Shown: positions 17,126-25,886, numbered from the stretch's first letter. The stretch: 64,000 nt of DNA from Chloroflexota bacterium (GCA_003228115.1 QEVV01000001.1:496001-560000); one strand, 5' to 3'. The notes: generated by a model not told the origin, from the letters alone. Program-made: numbers and translations.

Positions 17126-18250
17126 CTATGCGCCGTTGATGCCGTACAACGCCCTGGGGTTGTCAATAAGGATCTTGTTCTTGACCTCTTCTGAAATGTC
17201 AGGACGTCGCTTCAAGTCGGGCACAATGCCATCTTCTCTCGACTGATCCTGGTGACCGTAGTCCGAACCGATGATGATGTTGTCCTCGCCAATGAAGTTC
17301 AGGAGGTAGCCGATGTCTTCATCGACCTCCGTGGCCACATAGAGGCGATAGTCGCGGAAGAGCTGCGGCCCCCACCACTTGCCCCAGTCGGGCCCGGTGG
17401 CGGTTACCTGGAACCCAGCCTTGGAGGAGCGCCTAAGCAGGTGCATGACGTAGGGCACCCAGGAGGACGCCGCCTCAACAAAGGCGAAGCGCAACTCTGG
17501 GAACTTCTCCGGGATCTTGTTGGCGACGATATCCCGAAAGGCAAACAGGGGCATGACCCGAACGTGAGGGAAGACAGAGCTATAGCTGATATCGATGAGC
17601 TTGGTCAGGGCGGGAACGCCGCCCCCGGTGTGGAAGCAGATGGGCAAACCCGCCTTCTGAGCAGCTTCATAGATGGGAAAGAAGTAAGGCTCAGCCACCG
17701 ATCGAGAGCCCTCAATACCCCGGAAGAGCAAGCCCACAGCCCCGTTGGCCTTGACGAAATCAATCTCTTCTATCGTCGCCTCGACCGAGCGCAAGGGAAC
17801 GGGGGCCACCCAACGGATGCGGTTCTCTCCCTTGGCCCAAACATCCGCCATGTAGCGGTTGTAGGCTCGGCATAGGGCGATCTCGAGTTCCACGTCGTCA
17901 GTCAAGTACATGATGAACATCGTGGGGTAGACCACCTCGACACCACAGTCCCGCTCGTCCATCGCCTTGAGACGCCCTGGCACGTCCATAATGCCCCGTA
18001 CGGCAGAGGGAATGTCCGTTCGAGACTCTTCCTTGATACCTCCAGGGACATGCAGGCCGAAACTGCCCTTGCCCTTGGGCCGTGGGTAGATTTCCCCGTC
18101 TATGAGCCAGAACGCGTTGAACTCGCCGTACCACGTGTCGGCGGGAGCAATGAGCCGAACAGGACGCCGCTCATACCACTCCTTGTCCATGTACTCCCAG
18201 ATGCCCGGGTGCTCGATGATATGCGTATCAGCGTCAACAATGCTCGCCAT
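17126..18250 (-). CDS. Amidohydrolase-2 family metal-dependent hydrolase
   Basis: The 374-residue TIM-barrel hydrolase of the ACMSD/amidohydrolase-2 group has metal ligands in the N-terminal DADTHIIEHP (D-x-H), a central His in CFHTGGG and a C-terminal Asp in IIGSDYGHQDQ. Such enzymes perform hydrolysis or decarboxylation of aromatic and related acids. GGGAGG lies 8 nt before the ATG. It is the first gene of the SDR array, so its product may be oxidised by one or more of the SDRs. Confidence 0.88.
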   Translation of the reverse strand: MASIVDADTHIIEHPGIWEYMDKEWYERRPVRLIAPADTWYGEFNAFWLIDGEIYPRPKGKGSFGLHVPGGIKEESRTDIPSAVRGIMDVPGRLKAMDERDCGVEVVYPTMFIMYLTDDVELEIALCRAYNRYMADVWAKGENRIRWVAPVPLRSVEATIEEIDFVKANGAVGLLFRGIEGSRSVAEPYFFPIYEAAQKAGLPICFHTGGGVPALTKLIDISYSSVFPHVRVMPLFAFRDIVANKIPEKFPELRFAFVEAASSWVPYVMHLLRRSSKAGFQVTATGPDWGKWWGPQLFRDYRLYVATEVDEDIGYLLNFIGEDNIIIGSDYGHQDQSREDGIVPDLKRRPDISEEVKNKILIDNPRALYGINGA

Positions 18251-18323
18251 GCTGGATACCTCCCTCGTTGTCTTCGTCTTTCCTTGTCATTGGTGGCGAG
18301 TCAGACCCGCCAAGTGGACAGCT

Positions 18324-18354
18324 ATGTTATGGCAGCGCAGCCGGGGACTGTCAA
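18324..18354 (-). promoter_or_regulatory. Candidate promoter for the amidohydrolase-SDR array
   Basis: On the minus strand, a perfect TTGACA (18354-18349) and TAACAT (18329-18324) are spaced 19 nt apart, in the 117-nt gap upstream of the amidohydrolase. The spacing is long, so the assignment is tentative. Confidence 0.4.
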
Positions 18355-18367
18355 GGGAACGATTGGC

Positions 18368-19273
18368 TCACCTCACAACCAGAGCCGCCGTGCCGCCGAC
18401 AATCATTGCAATGGCCGTCAACTTCAAGGCCAGTATCCGTGGCGTGAGGAGTTCGTAGACCAAGCGGGGCGTTAGCCGACTTCCAACTACTACGAAGATA
18501 AAAACGAACAGCGGCCGTGTGGCGTTCAGTGCCGAGGCCCCCGACACCGGACCCGCCACAAACGAGGCAAACAATAGGTAAGACCCTACCAATGCCATTA
18601 ATGTGTCCGCCGCGAAGAGCACCAGGTTTGGAGGACGGTTCCGCACGATGGCCCAGGCCTCCCTCACAGAGTCTCGGCTGGTCGACACAGACAAGATAGC
18701 CACGCCGACGGCGAAGAAGTTGATGGTGAACACCTGAACGGTGGACATCTCTGAAAGAGCGTCCTTGCCAAGGAAGTTCGATGCCCCCACTGCGAGGCTG
18801 GACAGCGTGAGCAGGAAAAAGGACGACCCCAGGAAACCGCCCAGCGCTCCCGGAGTGCGGCGGGCCGACAAAAGTACGGCCCCGGCGACAATCACGACGA
18901 TGGCCACCCAATCCAGTACTCCGACCTGCTCGTTTAGAAACAGGGCCGCTAGTATTGCGACGAAGATCGGGTATGTCTGGGTAACTGGTAGGGCTCTGGA
19001 GACCTCCTCCTTTCGCAGCACCCAGAAGAGGATCGCCAGGGACAAGCCACGGATGAGTCCGGATGCCACGGCCGCGCCAATGGCCCGTAGCGAATAGGAC
19101 GAGTAGGACGGATCAGCGATAAAGAAAGGGATACAAATCAGGACGCCAAAGACGCCCATGATGAACAAAATGGACCGGGTATTCCGGGACAGATGGTCGA
19201 CTATGTATTTGTCAAGAATGCTGACGAGGCCAAATATGGCCGCGCTAAGCAGCGCAAGAATGGCCCAATCCAT
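18368..19273 (-). CDS. DMT-superfamily EamA-like transporter
   Basis: The 301-residue protein has about ten hydrophobic helices in two five-helix halves, the EamA arrangement (first half from MDWAILALLSAAIFG, second from LGSSFFLLTLSSLAVGASN). Members export metabolites such as amino acids or take up small solutes. It follows the deacetylase-type amidohydrolase by 9 nt and is probably co-transcribed with it. Confidence 0.85.
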   Translation of the reverse strand: MDWAILALLSAAIFGLVSILDKYIVDHLSRNTRSILFIMGVFGVLICIPFFIADPSYSSYSLRAIGAAVASGLIRGLSLAILFWVLRKEEVSRALPVTQTYPIFVAILAALFLNEQVGVLDWVAIVVIVAGAVLLSARRTPGALGGFLGSSFFLLTLSSLAVGASNFLGKDALSEMSTVQVFTINFFAVGVAILSVSTSRDSVREAWAIVRNRPPNLVLFAADTLMALVGSYLLFASFVAGPVSGASALNATRPLFVFIFVVVGSRLTPRLVYELLTPRILALKLTAIAMIVGGTAALVVR

Positions 19274-19282
19274 AGGGAACCT

Positions 19283-20461
19283 CTAATCCACTGGGTCAGG
19301 CAGCCATCCCCAGGGACGCGGGCCCCAGTCGGGGGTGATGACCTCGCCCCGCTTTACGGTGACGAAGGGGATCATGGCCTGTTCCACCGTCTGAGACTGG
19401 CCGTCTGAGTCGATCACTTTCCACTTGCCTTGCTGAATATCTAGGACGGTGACATCTCCCTGGTGTCCGGGCTTCAGCGTCCCCAGGCGGTCATCGGCGT
19501 TCATTGCCCTAGCGGGCTTGATTGTAGCCATCTCTATGGTCTGCTCCAACGTAAAGCCCAAGGCCATAAAGCGGGTGAGGGTCTCCACCATGCTATGCAC
19601 GACTTCTCGGCCGGGGATGGTCAGGTCCGTGCTGGCGCAATCGGGGGCCATGCCTTGGTCCAGTAATCGCTGGCCCACATCGAAGCTAAAGTTGAAGCGT
19701 CCATGGCCCGTATCAAAGAGGACACCACGTTCCACCGCCGCCTTCACCTGTGGGTAAAGCTTGCCGTTGGCATCCAGCACCCCACCGTGGTGTGAGGTGA
19801 AGAGGTGGGTGAGTATGTCCCCCTCGTCGAGGATGTCCAACAACTCCGTCAATACTGACTTCTGCCCCACCTTGGCGTGCGGATCACCGATGTGCACCAT
19901 CAACGGCAATCCCGTCTGACGCCCAATGTCCTTGGCGATGCGGGCAAGGTCCATGCCCATATTTTCCAAGGCCGGATTGACCATCCGCACCTTCAAGCCG
20001 TGGATCTGCCCCTTGTACTGGGCTGCAATCTTGATGGCCTCGTCAGCATCTATGTCTTCGGGGCCGCGAATCTCCGGCAAGCTGACCAAGCCGTGCCGGC
20101 CGACGTGCATGAAGCAGACAACCTCTGTCTTGCAATAAGGCAACACGTATTTGGGAAAGCCGCCAAAGTTGAAGGGACCGGCGCTGCCGGCATCCACGAC
20201 CGTCGTCACTCCCGCTCGGACACCGGCAGAATCTGGGTTGAGGCCTCTTGGGTTCACCGCCTCATAAACGTGGACGTGGAAGTCTATCAGGCCCGGTACA
20301 ACAGTCTTCCCCGGGACACGAATGCTGCGCAGCGCTTCCGTCTCCGGGATGTCAGCCGCCACACTCGCCACAAGGCCGTCAGTAATAGCGACATCGAGGT
20401 CGGCATTGAGTCCCAGAGCAGGGTCCAAAACCCGCCCACCTTTGATGAGCAGATCGTACAT
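19283..20461 (-). CDS. Amidohydrolase/deacetylase-type metallohydrolase
   Basis: The start ATG 20461 has AAGGAGA upstream. An ORF reading from 20494 lacks one. The protein is about 392 residues of the dihydroorotase/imidazolonepropionase superfamily: MYDLLIKGGRVLDP, the HxH metal site GLIDFHVHVYE and later MVHIGDPH and DTGHG. The arrangement resembles the 'amidohydrolase/deacetylase' family that includes EF_0837-like proteins. Substrate is unknown. It pairs with the DMT transporter immediately downstream. Confidence 0.87.
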   Translation of the reverse strand: MYDLLIKGGRVLDPALGLNADLDVAITDGLVASVAADIPETEALRSIRVPGKTVVPGLIDFHVHVYEAVNPRGLNPDSAGVRAGVTTVVDAGSAGPFNFGGFPKYVLPYCKTEVVCFMHVGRHGLVSLPEIRGPEDIDADEAIKIAAQYKGQIHGLKVRMVNPALENMGMDLARIAKDIGRQTGLPLMVHIGDPHAKVGQKSVLTELLDILDEGDILTHLFTSHHGGVLDANGKLYPQVKAAVERGVLFDTGHGRFNFSFDVGQRLLDQGMAPDCASTDLTIPGREVVHSMVETLTRFMALGFTLEQTIEMATIKPARAMNADDRLGTLKPGHQGDVTVLDIQQGKWKVIDSDGQSQTVEQAMIPFVTVKRGEVITPDWGPRPWGWLPDPVD

Positions 20462-20642
20462 GGCGGTCTCCTTGTAGCTTCGCTGAGCCGCCACATTGTG
20501 GCATGGGCCGTATCACGAGGCAAGGAAGCCGATCTCTCGGCCTCCGTTGGTCAACAGATCACCTGCAAACTAGCCGTTTTCGCTGCGAACACCAACGCTT
20601 TTCACCATCGCTAGGCACCCTTTATACGACTATCGTCCATTC

Positions 20643-20672
20643 TTGACAGATGCCGTTGGTGAAGCCTAAAGT
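20643..20672 (+). promoter_or_regulatory. Predicted promoter plus 10-bp tandem repeat before the small ORF
   Basis: TTGACA (20643-20648) and TAAAGT (20667-20672) are 18 nt apart, about 37 nt before the 78-residue ORF. Between promoter and start codon the 10-mer TCGAGGTCCA is directly repeated (20687-20696 and 20697-20706), each copy carrying a GAGG ribosome-site core. Confidence 0.5.
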
Positions 20673-20708
20673 TGGGCACCACTCATTCGAGGTCCATCGA
20701 GGTCCATC

Positions 20709-20945
20709 ATGGATTCCAACCAACTCAAGCTCACGGTAGAGGCTATGCCTGACGGAGGCTTCCGAGCCACCAGTTCAGATGTCCCCGCGCTTGATGTCCA
20801 GAATGCAACCATAGCGGGAGCCATGGAAGCGGCCCAGGTGACTGTGCGGGCAATTGCCCACGAAGGCGGGAGCGAGTTGTCGCCGCTATTGAAGGCCGCT
20901 AGAACCTCCCTGCTAACACTCAAAGTCAGCATCGTAGGTGCCTGA
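20709..20945 (+). CDS. Small protein with a HicB/DUF1902-like N-terminus
   Basis: The protein has 78 residues. The first ~45 (LKLTVEAMPDGGFRATSSDVPAL followed by a helix TIAGAMEAAQVTVRAI) have the beta-strand and helix pattern of the partial RNase H fold of HicB-type proteins. No C-terminal DNA-binding domain and no HicA toxin are seen nearby, so an antitoxin role is not supported. A good promoter upstream and a GAGG before the ATG support it as a real gene. Function unknown. Confidence 0.55.
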   Translation: MDSNQLKLTVEAMPDGGFRATSSDVPALDVQNATIAGAMEAAQVTVRAIAHEGGSELSPLLKAARTSLLTLKVSIVGA

Positions 20946-21020
20946 CTTCTGGCACTTCCGCAGCTTCGGTAATCCTTCCGTCCCCCTTGTCCCTTACTTC
21001 CCTTTGTTCGGAGTGCGCCC

Positions 21021-21809
21021 ATGGACTTGCTACTCGGCGACCGCATCGCCATCGTGACCGGCGGAGCGTCAAACATAGGCCGTCAGGTTGCTTTGACCCT
21101 AGCTCAGGAGGGCGCCAACGTCGCCATCTTGGATCTCGATGAGGCCGGAGCGCAGCGGGTTGCTCAGGAAGTGAAGGCCAGTGGGGGTCAAGCTACCGGC
21201 TATGCGACCAATATTGCCGACCCAGCTATGGTCAAAGAATCCGTTGACCGCGTGGTTCACGACCTAGGGAAGATCGACATCCTGGCTAACGTAGCTGGCT
21301 GGATGTTCGACGAACTTTTCCTAGATGAGACCCTTGAGAAGCAGGAGAAGGTCGTGGGAGTGAACCTTTGGGGTCCCATGAACATGATCCGCGCCGTGCT
21401 GCCTCACATGGTGACCAGCGAGTATGGCCGGGTAATCTCCGTGGCTTCAGACGCTGGGCGGATGGGGGAGTATAAAGAGGCAGTTTACTCAGCCTGCAAG
21501 GCCGGCGTTATCGCTTTGTCAAAAGCGTTGGCAAGAGAGGTCGGACGTTACAACATCACCCTCAACTGCGTGTGTCCGGGCCTCACAATCCCGGAGGCGC
21601 CGGAAACGATCAGTGCAGGCAGTTTCTGGCATGAGAACCTCGACTTCTGGACCGATGAGCGCCAACAAAAAGCGACCAGGGCCTACCCGCTGCGCCGCCT
21701 CGGCAAGCCAGACGATGTCGCCAATATGGTGGCATGGCTTGCCTCCGACCGCTGCTCTTACGTCACAGGCCAAACGGTCAGCGTGAGTGGTGGCTACACC
21801 ATGATGTAG
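21021..21809 (+). CDS. SDR family oxidoreductase (FabG-like)
   Basis: This 262-residue classical SDR has TGGASNIG (13-20), Asp after beta-2 (ILDLD), Asn115, Ser143 and Tyr156-x3-Lys160, and ends VTGQTVSVSGGYTMM. It is not a member of the six-gene array: it lacks the EHPMMGPGRGRL leader and the HALAVDGGQT tail. The NAD-type acidic residue suggests dehydrogenase function. Substrate unknown. Confidence 0.88.
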   Translation: MDLLLGDRIAIVTGGASNIGRQVALTLAQEGANVAILDLDEAGAQRVAQEVKASGGQATGYATNIADPAMVKESVDRVVHDLGKIDILANVAGWMFDELFLDETLEKQEKVVGVNLWGPMNMIRAVLPHMVTSEYGRVISVASDAGRMGEYKEAVYSACKAGVIALSKALAREVGRYNITLNCVCPGLTIPEAPETISAGSFWHENLDFWTDERQQKATRAYPLRRLGKPDDVANMVAWLASDRCSYVTGQTVSVSGGYTMM

Positions 21810-21918
21810 CTGCCATTGCGCATCTTTCACCGCTGCCCGCACATCTTAGATTCCGCCCCGCTACGCATACTTCCTATAGCAGGGTCTGCCCCAATAAGAC
21901 CAGCCTAAAGGAACATGG

Positions 21919-23460
21919 ATGCCTTTCAAGCAGCAGACGTTTGCCCTTGGCCTCACGGCCCTTCTGGCCTTGCTGGTGGCTTGCTCTAATAGCTCGGAAC
22001 CCGCCGCTACTCCTACGAGTTCTCCTGAGCCAGAGCCCTCCGCAACTTCAACGTCCTCGCCTGCGGTGAGGCCAGCGACCCCGCCATCGCCCGTGCCCAC
22101 CCTTGACCCAAGAATCCCGGAGCCGCCCGCACTGGAGGGCCCTGGCCAGCTTATGCTTACCGCTCTCCAGGAAGTCATCTTCAGTTCCCAGACTGCCGCA
22201 ATTGGGGAGATCCGGGAAAGTGGCGATCCCACCTATATTCCCGCACTGGTGGAACTGCTTCGGTTCAATCCCTTCTATATGCAGGACGTAACGGACAGCC
22301 TCCTTTACGCTCTGGACACGTTGTCTGCTCCCATCGATGGAATCACCTTTTCCACGAGATTCACCTGGAGCGCCTGGGTCAAGTGGCTTGCCGAAAATTC
22401 GATTGATGCTCCACAGGGCTTCGCAGCCTGGAAAGGCTATCTGTATACGTTAGTAGACCCAGCTATGGGCGCGTTCCTCTACGAAGGTGTGCCGACCAGG
22501 ATCGACATTGGTGAAGTGGTGTGGGGGGGCGTAGCCAAGGACGGGATTCCCGACCTCAGGGACCCTCCTGTCGTTTCGCCTGAGGCGGCCACCTACCTGA
22601 ATCCTGACGACCGGGTATTTGGCATTTCCATAAATGGGGAGCACCGGGCCTACCCGCACCGCATCATGAACCCCCACGAAATGGCCAACGACGTCCTTGG
22701 AGGAGTGCCCATCGCGTTAGCCTACTGAACACTCTGTGGATCGGGAATCGTGTATTCCCGCACAGTCAACGGACAGGTCACCGAGTTCGGCACCTCCGGC
22801 TTTCTCTACCGCAGTAACAAGCTCATGTACGACCGGGCCACAAATACGCTGTGGCGTCAGTTTATAGGCGAGCCGGTGGTAGGGCCGCTGGCTTTCAGCG
22901 GCATCCAGCTAAAATTGTTTCCCGTGACCGTTACGACCTGGGAGCAGTGGCTAGAGGAGCACCCAAACACGACTGTTCTGGATATCCAGACCGGAATATA
23001 CACACCAGACAGGTACCTGCCTGAGTCGGACCCCTCTTCGATCTACCACCTTTATCGTGAGGACGCTGGCACCATGTTCCCCGTTCCGCTGGAAAGCGAC
23101 CTGCTGGCCACCAAGGCCGAGGTATTCGGCTTGCTGCTTGGGGGAGAGGCAAGGGCATACGCCTTGGACAGCCTTACCGAGACTCTCGTGGTCAACGACA
23201 CCTTGGGTGGCGGGGACGTGGTGATCATTACCGACCCGAAGGCCGGAGCCGCGCGGGCGTATGAGAGCGGCGGTCACACCTTTTCAGTGGGCGAAGGCAG
23301 CATGATCGTCGACGAAAACGGGACCAGTTGGGTAGCCCGTGACGATGCATTGGTGCAGGACGACGACCCCTCCCAAGAGTTGCCGCGGCTGGACGCCCGT
23401 AACGCCTACTGGTTCGGCTGGTCCTCCAACCACCCAGACACCTCTGTCTACGAGGACTAG
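21919..23460 (+). CDS. DUF3179 lipoprotein, candidate selenoprotein (in-frame TGA at codon 270)
   Basis: Two open frames, 21919-22728 and on to 23460, are the same frame interrupted only by TGA 22726-22728. Together they give 513 residues: a lipoprotein signal with lipobox LLVAC (Cys22), a Pro/Ser/Thr-rich linker to about residue 70, and a DUF3179 domain. In DUF3179 proteins the segment normally reads TYCPLC (from memory). Here it reads AY-stop-TLCGSGIVY, so TGA replaces the first Cys of CxxC, giving U270-x2-C273. Downstream family features (FGTSGFLYRSNKLMYD, LWRQF) continue without loss, so this is not a decayed pseudogene. A SECIS-like hairpin begins 5 nt after the TGA. The ribosome site TAAAGGA precedes ATG 21919. 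The function of DUF3179 is unknown. An extracytoplasmic redox role is inferred from UxxC. A point mutation or assembly error at a Cys codon is the main alternative. Confidence 0.85.
22726..22765 (+). promoter_or_regulatory. Predicted bacterial SECIS element with its UGA codon
   Basis: Directly after TGA (22726-22728) the RNA can pair CTGTG (22734-22738) with CACAG (22761-22765) and CGGGAAT (22742-22748) with ATTCCCG (22754-22760). A 3-nt one-sided bulge GAT (22739-22741) and a 5-nt apical loop CGTGT remain. The loop starts 20 nt after the UGA and has G as its second base. Published bacterial SECIS models, as I recall them, ask for a loop 16-37 nt after UGA with G in the first two loop positions. 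Confidence 0.75.
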
Positions 23461-23515
23461 CCAGCCCCATCGTTGCTGAGATTTTCCCTGTCGGTCTGAA
23501 CAGGATGGGACAGGC

Positions 23516-24664
23516 TTACGTCCTAGGCGGATGCTGGATTCCCCGCTCCTCCAGATAGGCCCGCATCTGCGAAGCGACGCCGTTCTTCTCGCACTCTTTT
23601 TCGAAGAGGTCCAGGATACGGGGGTCCTCATCTCCGTATTCGACCTGAATGCCGCCCTTCTTGATGTCGGTATCCGCAGCCTGCACCACCGCCTTCCGCT
23701 TGTCGAAAACCGGGTAGCGGCGGCTTCCGAAGCCCAGAACGTAATAGCGGGACTGCCCGTTGGCGATATTGAAATGCTGGTGGTAGGTCGGCCCGTCCGG
23801 TGGGGCGAAAAGGACGCCAGGCCACCAGTCAACGCGGACCGTGTCCGTGGGATCCTGCCCTTCCAGCCATAGCAGCGAATACCCCTTGCCCGTAACGCAG
23901 AAGATATGAGCACCCGCGTCGTGGCGGTGGGCCTTCTTGTATGTCCCTGGGGGAAACTCCGACATGTGAGCGCTGAGCGTGCTCTCGGCGAATATGAAAT
24001 TGATCATGTTGCCGCCAGCGCCTCGCTCGTGCCATTGTGGCAACTCGAAGTTGACGAGGTCGGGGACCAGATTGGTCTCCCACATATGCTGACCCGCCTT
24101 CACCTCGCGGAATTTTCCCTCGCCCGCAAAGTAACTGGCATCCCCGGTGCGCTCCGGGAAGTGGTAGGGGTTGTCGAAAACGAAGCTCTCGTTGTGGAAG
24201 ATGTTGAGAATCACCGGCAGGTCGGTAACGGCGGCAAACCTCGCGGGCTCAGACCCGGAGCCATTGAAGTGCTGGTGCTTGGCGTTCAAGGGAATGCCGA
24301 ACGAACTGCCTTCCTGCCACTCAAATGTATGTCGAGAGCCATCGGCCAACTCAACTGATGTTGCTCCGCGGCCCTTGACCACATATATGGCCTCGTCGTA
24401 AAGGTGTTGCTCGACGTTCAGTTGCCCGCCAGGGGGAATCTCCGACACATAGGTGCTGAGGAACTCTCCGCGGCCCGCCAGGTGGACGTACGCGCCAAGC
24501 CCGCCCATGCGAGGCCAGGGCTCTAAGGGCATGTTGACGCAGTCAACGGCGTACTCTTCTACAACTGGCACGCCCTCTCGGGCCAGGAACTCTCTATAGG
24601 GGTCCCTCATGTAATACTGCTTGATCAGCTCCGGGTCTGGCGAGCCGGTCACCTCGATTGCCAT
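23516..24664 (-). CDS. Bicupin protein (gentisate-dioxygenase-like double cupin)
   Basis: Start ATG 24664 is preceded by AAGGAGG. A frame from 24784 has no ribosome site. The protein is 382 residues with two cupin barrels: EQHLYDEAIYVVKGRG with a later H in KHQHFN, and KAHRHDAGAHIFCVTGKG with YHQHFN. Both retain His/Glu-type metal ligands. Double cupins include gentisate and related ring-cleaving dioxygenases, but also isomerases and storage proteins. Convergent with the DUF3179 gene. Substrate unknown. Confidence 0.82.
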   Translation of the reverse strand: MAIEVTGSPDPELIKQYYMRDPYREFLAREGVPVVEEYAVDCVNMPLEPWPRMGGLGAYVHLAGRGEFLSTYVSEIPPGGQLNVEQHLYDEAIYVVKGRGATSVELADGSRHTFEWQEGSSFGIPLNAKHQHFNGSGSEPARFAAVTDLPVILNIFHNESFVFDNPYHFPERTGDASYFAGEGKFREVKAGQHMWETNLVPDLVNFELPQWHERGAGGNMINFIFAESTLSAHMSEFPPGTYKKAHRHDAGAHIFCVTGKGYSLLWLEGQDPTDTVRVDWWPGVLFAPPDGPTYHQHFNIANGQSRYYVLGFGSRRYPVFDKRKAVVQAADTDIKKGGIQVEYGDEDPRILDLFEKECEKNGVASQMRAYLEERGIQHPPRT

Positions 24665-24850
24665 GCTGTCCTCCTTACTGGGGAGCTGGGGCCGTTTGAC
24701 AGGCCGACGATAGGGCCGACTCAGGCAGTTGTCAATTCCAAATGGCCAGGCGCGTTCCGGCAAGCCGTGACCGAGGGGCTCCATCCAACATCCCCAATTG
24801 GTGCTGGGGGTGGTATTCTGTCGGCCACCTAATTCCAGGGAGGTCTTTCA

Positions 24851-25816
24851 ATGGAAACGTTACCGAGAGGAGCGCAGTTCGTTCGGTCCAGGATGCTGTG
24901 GGAGATAGCACTGGGCGTGGCCGGAGACCCATCCATTCCCTATTACGCGAACCGTGACGTCGCCATCTACATCGGGAACGGGTCTGGTGAGGAATTCAAG
25001 CCCTCTCTTCGCATGGCGCCTGGTTCCCCCATCCTTTCCAAGGGAATTGTCAAAGGCGATCTGGACGCCGCATTCGTCAACCCATCAGCCCTGCTAACGC
25101 AGGCATACCGTGGCACCGGTCTGTATGAAGGAGCCCCTCTTCCGGTCCGGGTCATCGCCTCTTTCCCTTCCTGGGACCGTTTCGTGATCTTGGTCAAACC
25201 CGGCCTAGGAATAACGTCGTTGGCCGACGTCAAGAACAACCGCATGCCGCTGCGCATATCCACGAGGGAAGACACCACGCACTCAACGCGTGTCTTGTTG
25301 GGGCAGTTGCTGCCAATGTACGGCTTTACCTTAGAGGACATAGAACCCTGGGGAGGCAGTATTCAACTCAATGGGCCGCCCAACGACCCACGCCGGATGG
25401 CAGAGATCCGCGAGGGCACCCTGGACATCGTTTTCGACGAGGGCGTCCCCGCCTGGCTGGATGTCGCTGTAGAACACGGCTACAAGCCTTTGGAACTGGA
25501 AGCGGGCATCATGCAGCAAATGCTGGACATTGGATGGCGGAAGGTGATCCTGCCAAAGTCCGTCTTCAAGGGGCTGGACCGCGACTATGAAACCATCGAC
25601 TACAGCGGCTGGCCGCTGTACACCCGAGAATCCTTGCCTGACGAGGTTGCCTATAGCATGTGCGCCGCTATCGGGGCCCGCGCCGACGAGATCAAGTGGG
25701 AGGATGGCGCATACACCGGACTCGATCAAATCGGTAGAGACACGGAGTCCACACCACTGGATGTACCTCTTCACCCCGGCGCCGAACGCTGGTACAAGGA
25801 GCAAGGGTACCTGTAG
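24851..25816 (+). CDS. TAXI-type (TRAP) solute-binding-like protein lacking a signal peptide
   Basis: The 321-residue protein matches the TAXI family of TRAP solute-binding proteins (GDLDAAFVNPSALLTQAYRG, VKPGLGITSLADVKNNR and a central STREDTTHSTRVLL). Such proteins normally have a cleaved signal and a permease partner. Here the start with GGAGG 7 nt upstream gives METLPRGAQFVRSR, with no hydrophobic export segment, and no TRAP membrane subunit is nearby. It may be a cytosolic binding or sensing protein, or exported by another route. Confidence 0.8.
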   Translation: METLPRGAQFVRSRMLWEIALGVAGDPSIPYYANRDVAIYIGNGSGEEFKPSLRMAPGSPILSKGIVKGDLDAAFVNPSALLTQAYRGTGLYEGAPLPVRVIASFPSWDRFVILVKPGLGITSLADVKNNRMPLRISTREDTTHSTRVLLGQLLPMYGFTLEDIEPWGGSIQLNGPPNDPRRMAEIREGTLDIVFDEGVPAWLDVAVEHGYKPLELEAGIMQQMLDIGWRKVILPKSVFKGLDRDYETIDYSGWPLYTRESLPDEVAYSMCAAIGARADEIKWEDGAYTGLDQIGRDTESTPLDVPLHPGAERWYKEQGYL

Positions 25817-25835
25817 ATAGGGTAAGTACGCTGCT

Positions 25836-25872
25836 AATGAGAACGCCCGCCTCTAGGGCGGGCGTTCTCATT
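25836..25872. terminator. Bidirectional terminator between convergent genes
   Basis: Perfect 16-nt arms (25836-25851 and 25857-25872) surround a 5-nt loop, between the TAXI-like gene (ends 25816) and the amidohydrolase (ends 25887). Each arm starts or ends with A/T bases, so it can act on both strands. Confidence 0.8.
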
Positions 25873-25886
25873 ATTTAGAGGGCTAT

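Noticed and set aside
20709-20945. Toxin-antitoxin module around the HicB-like ORF
   Set aside because: No HicA-like or other toxin ORF lies on either side, so only an orphan small protein is reported.
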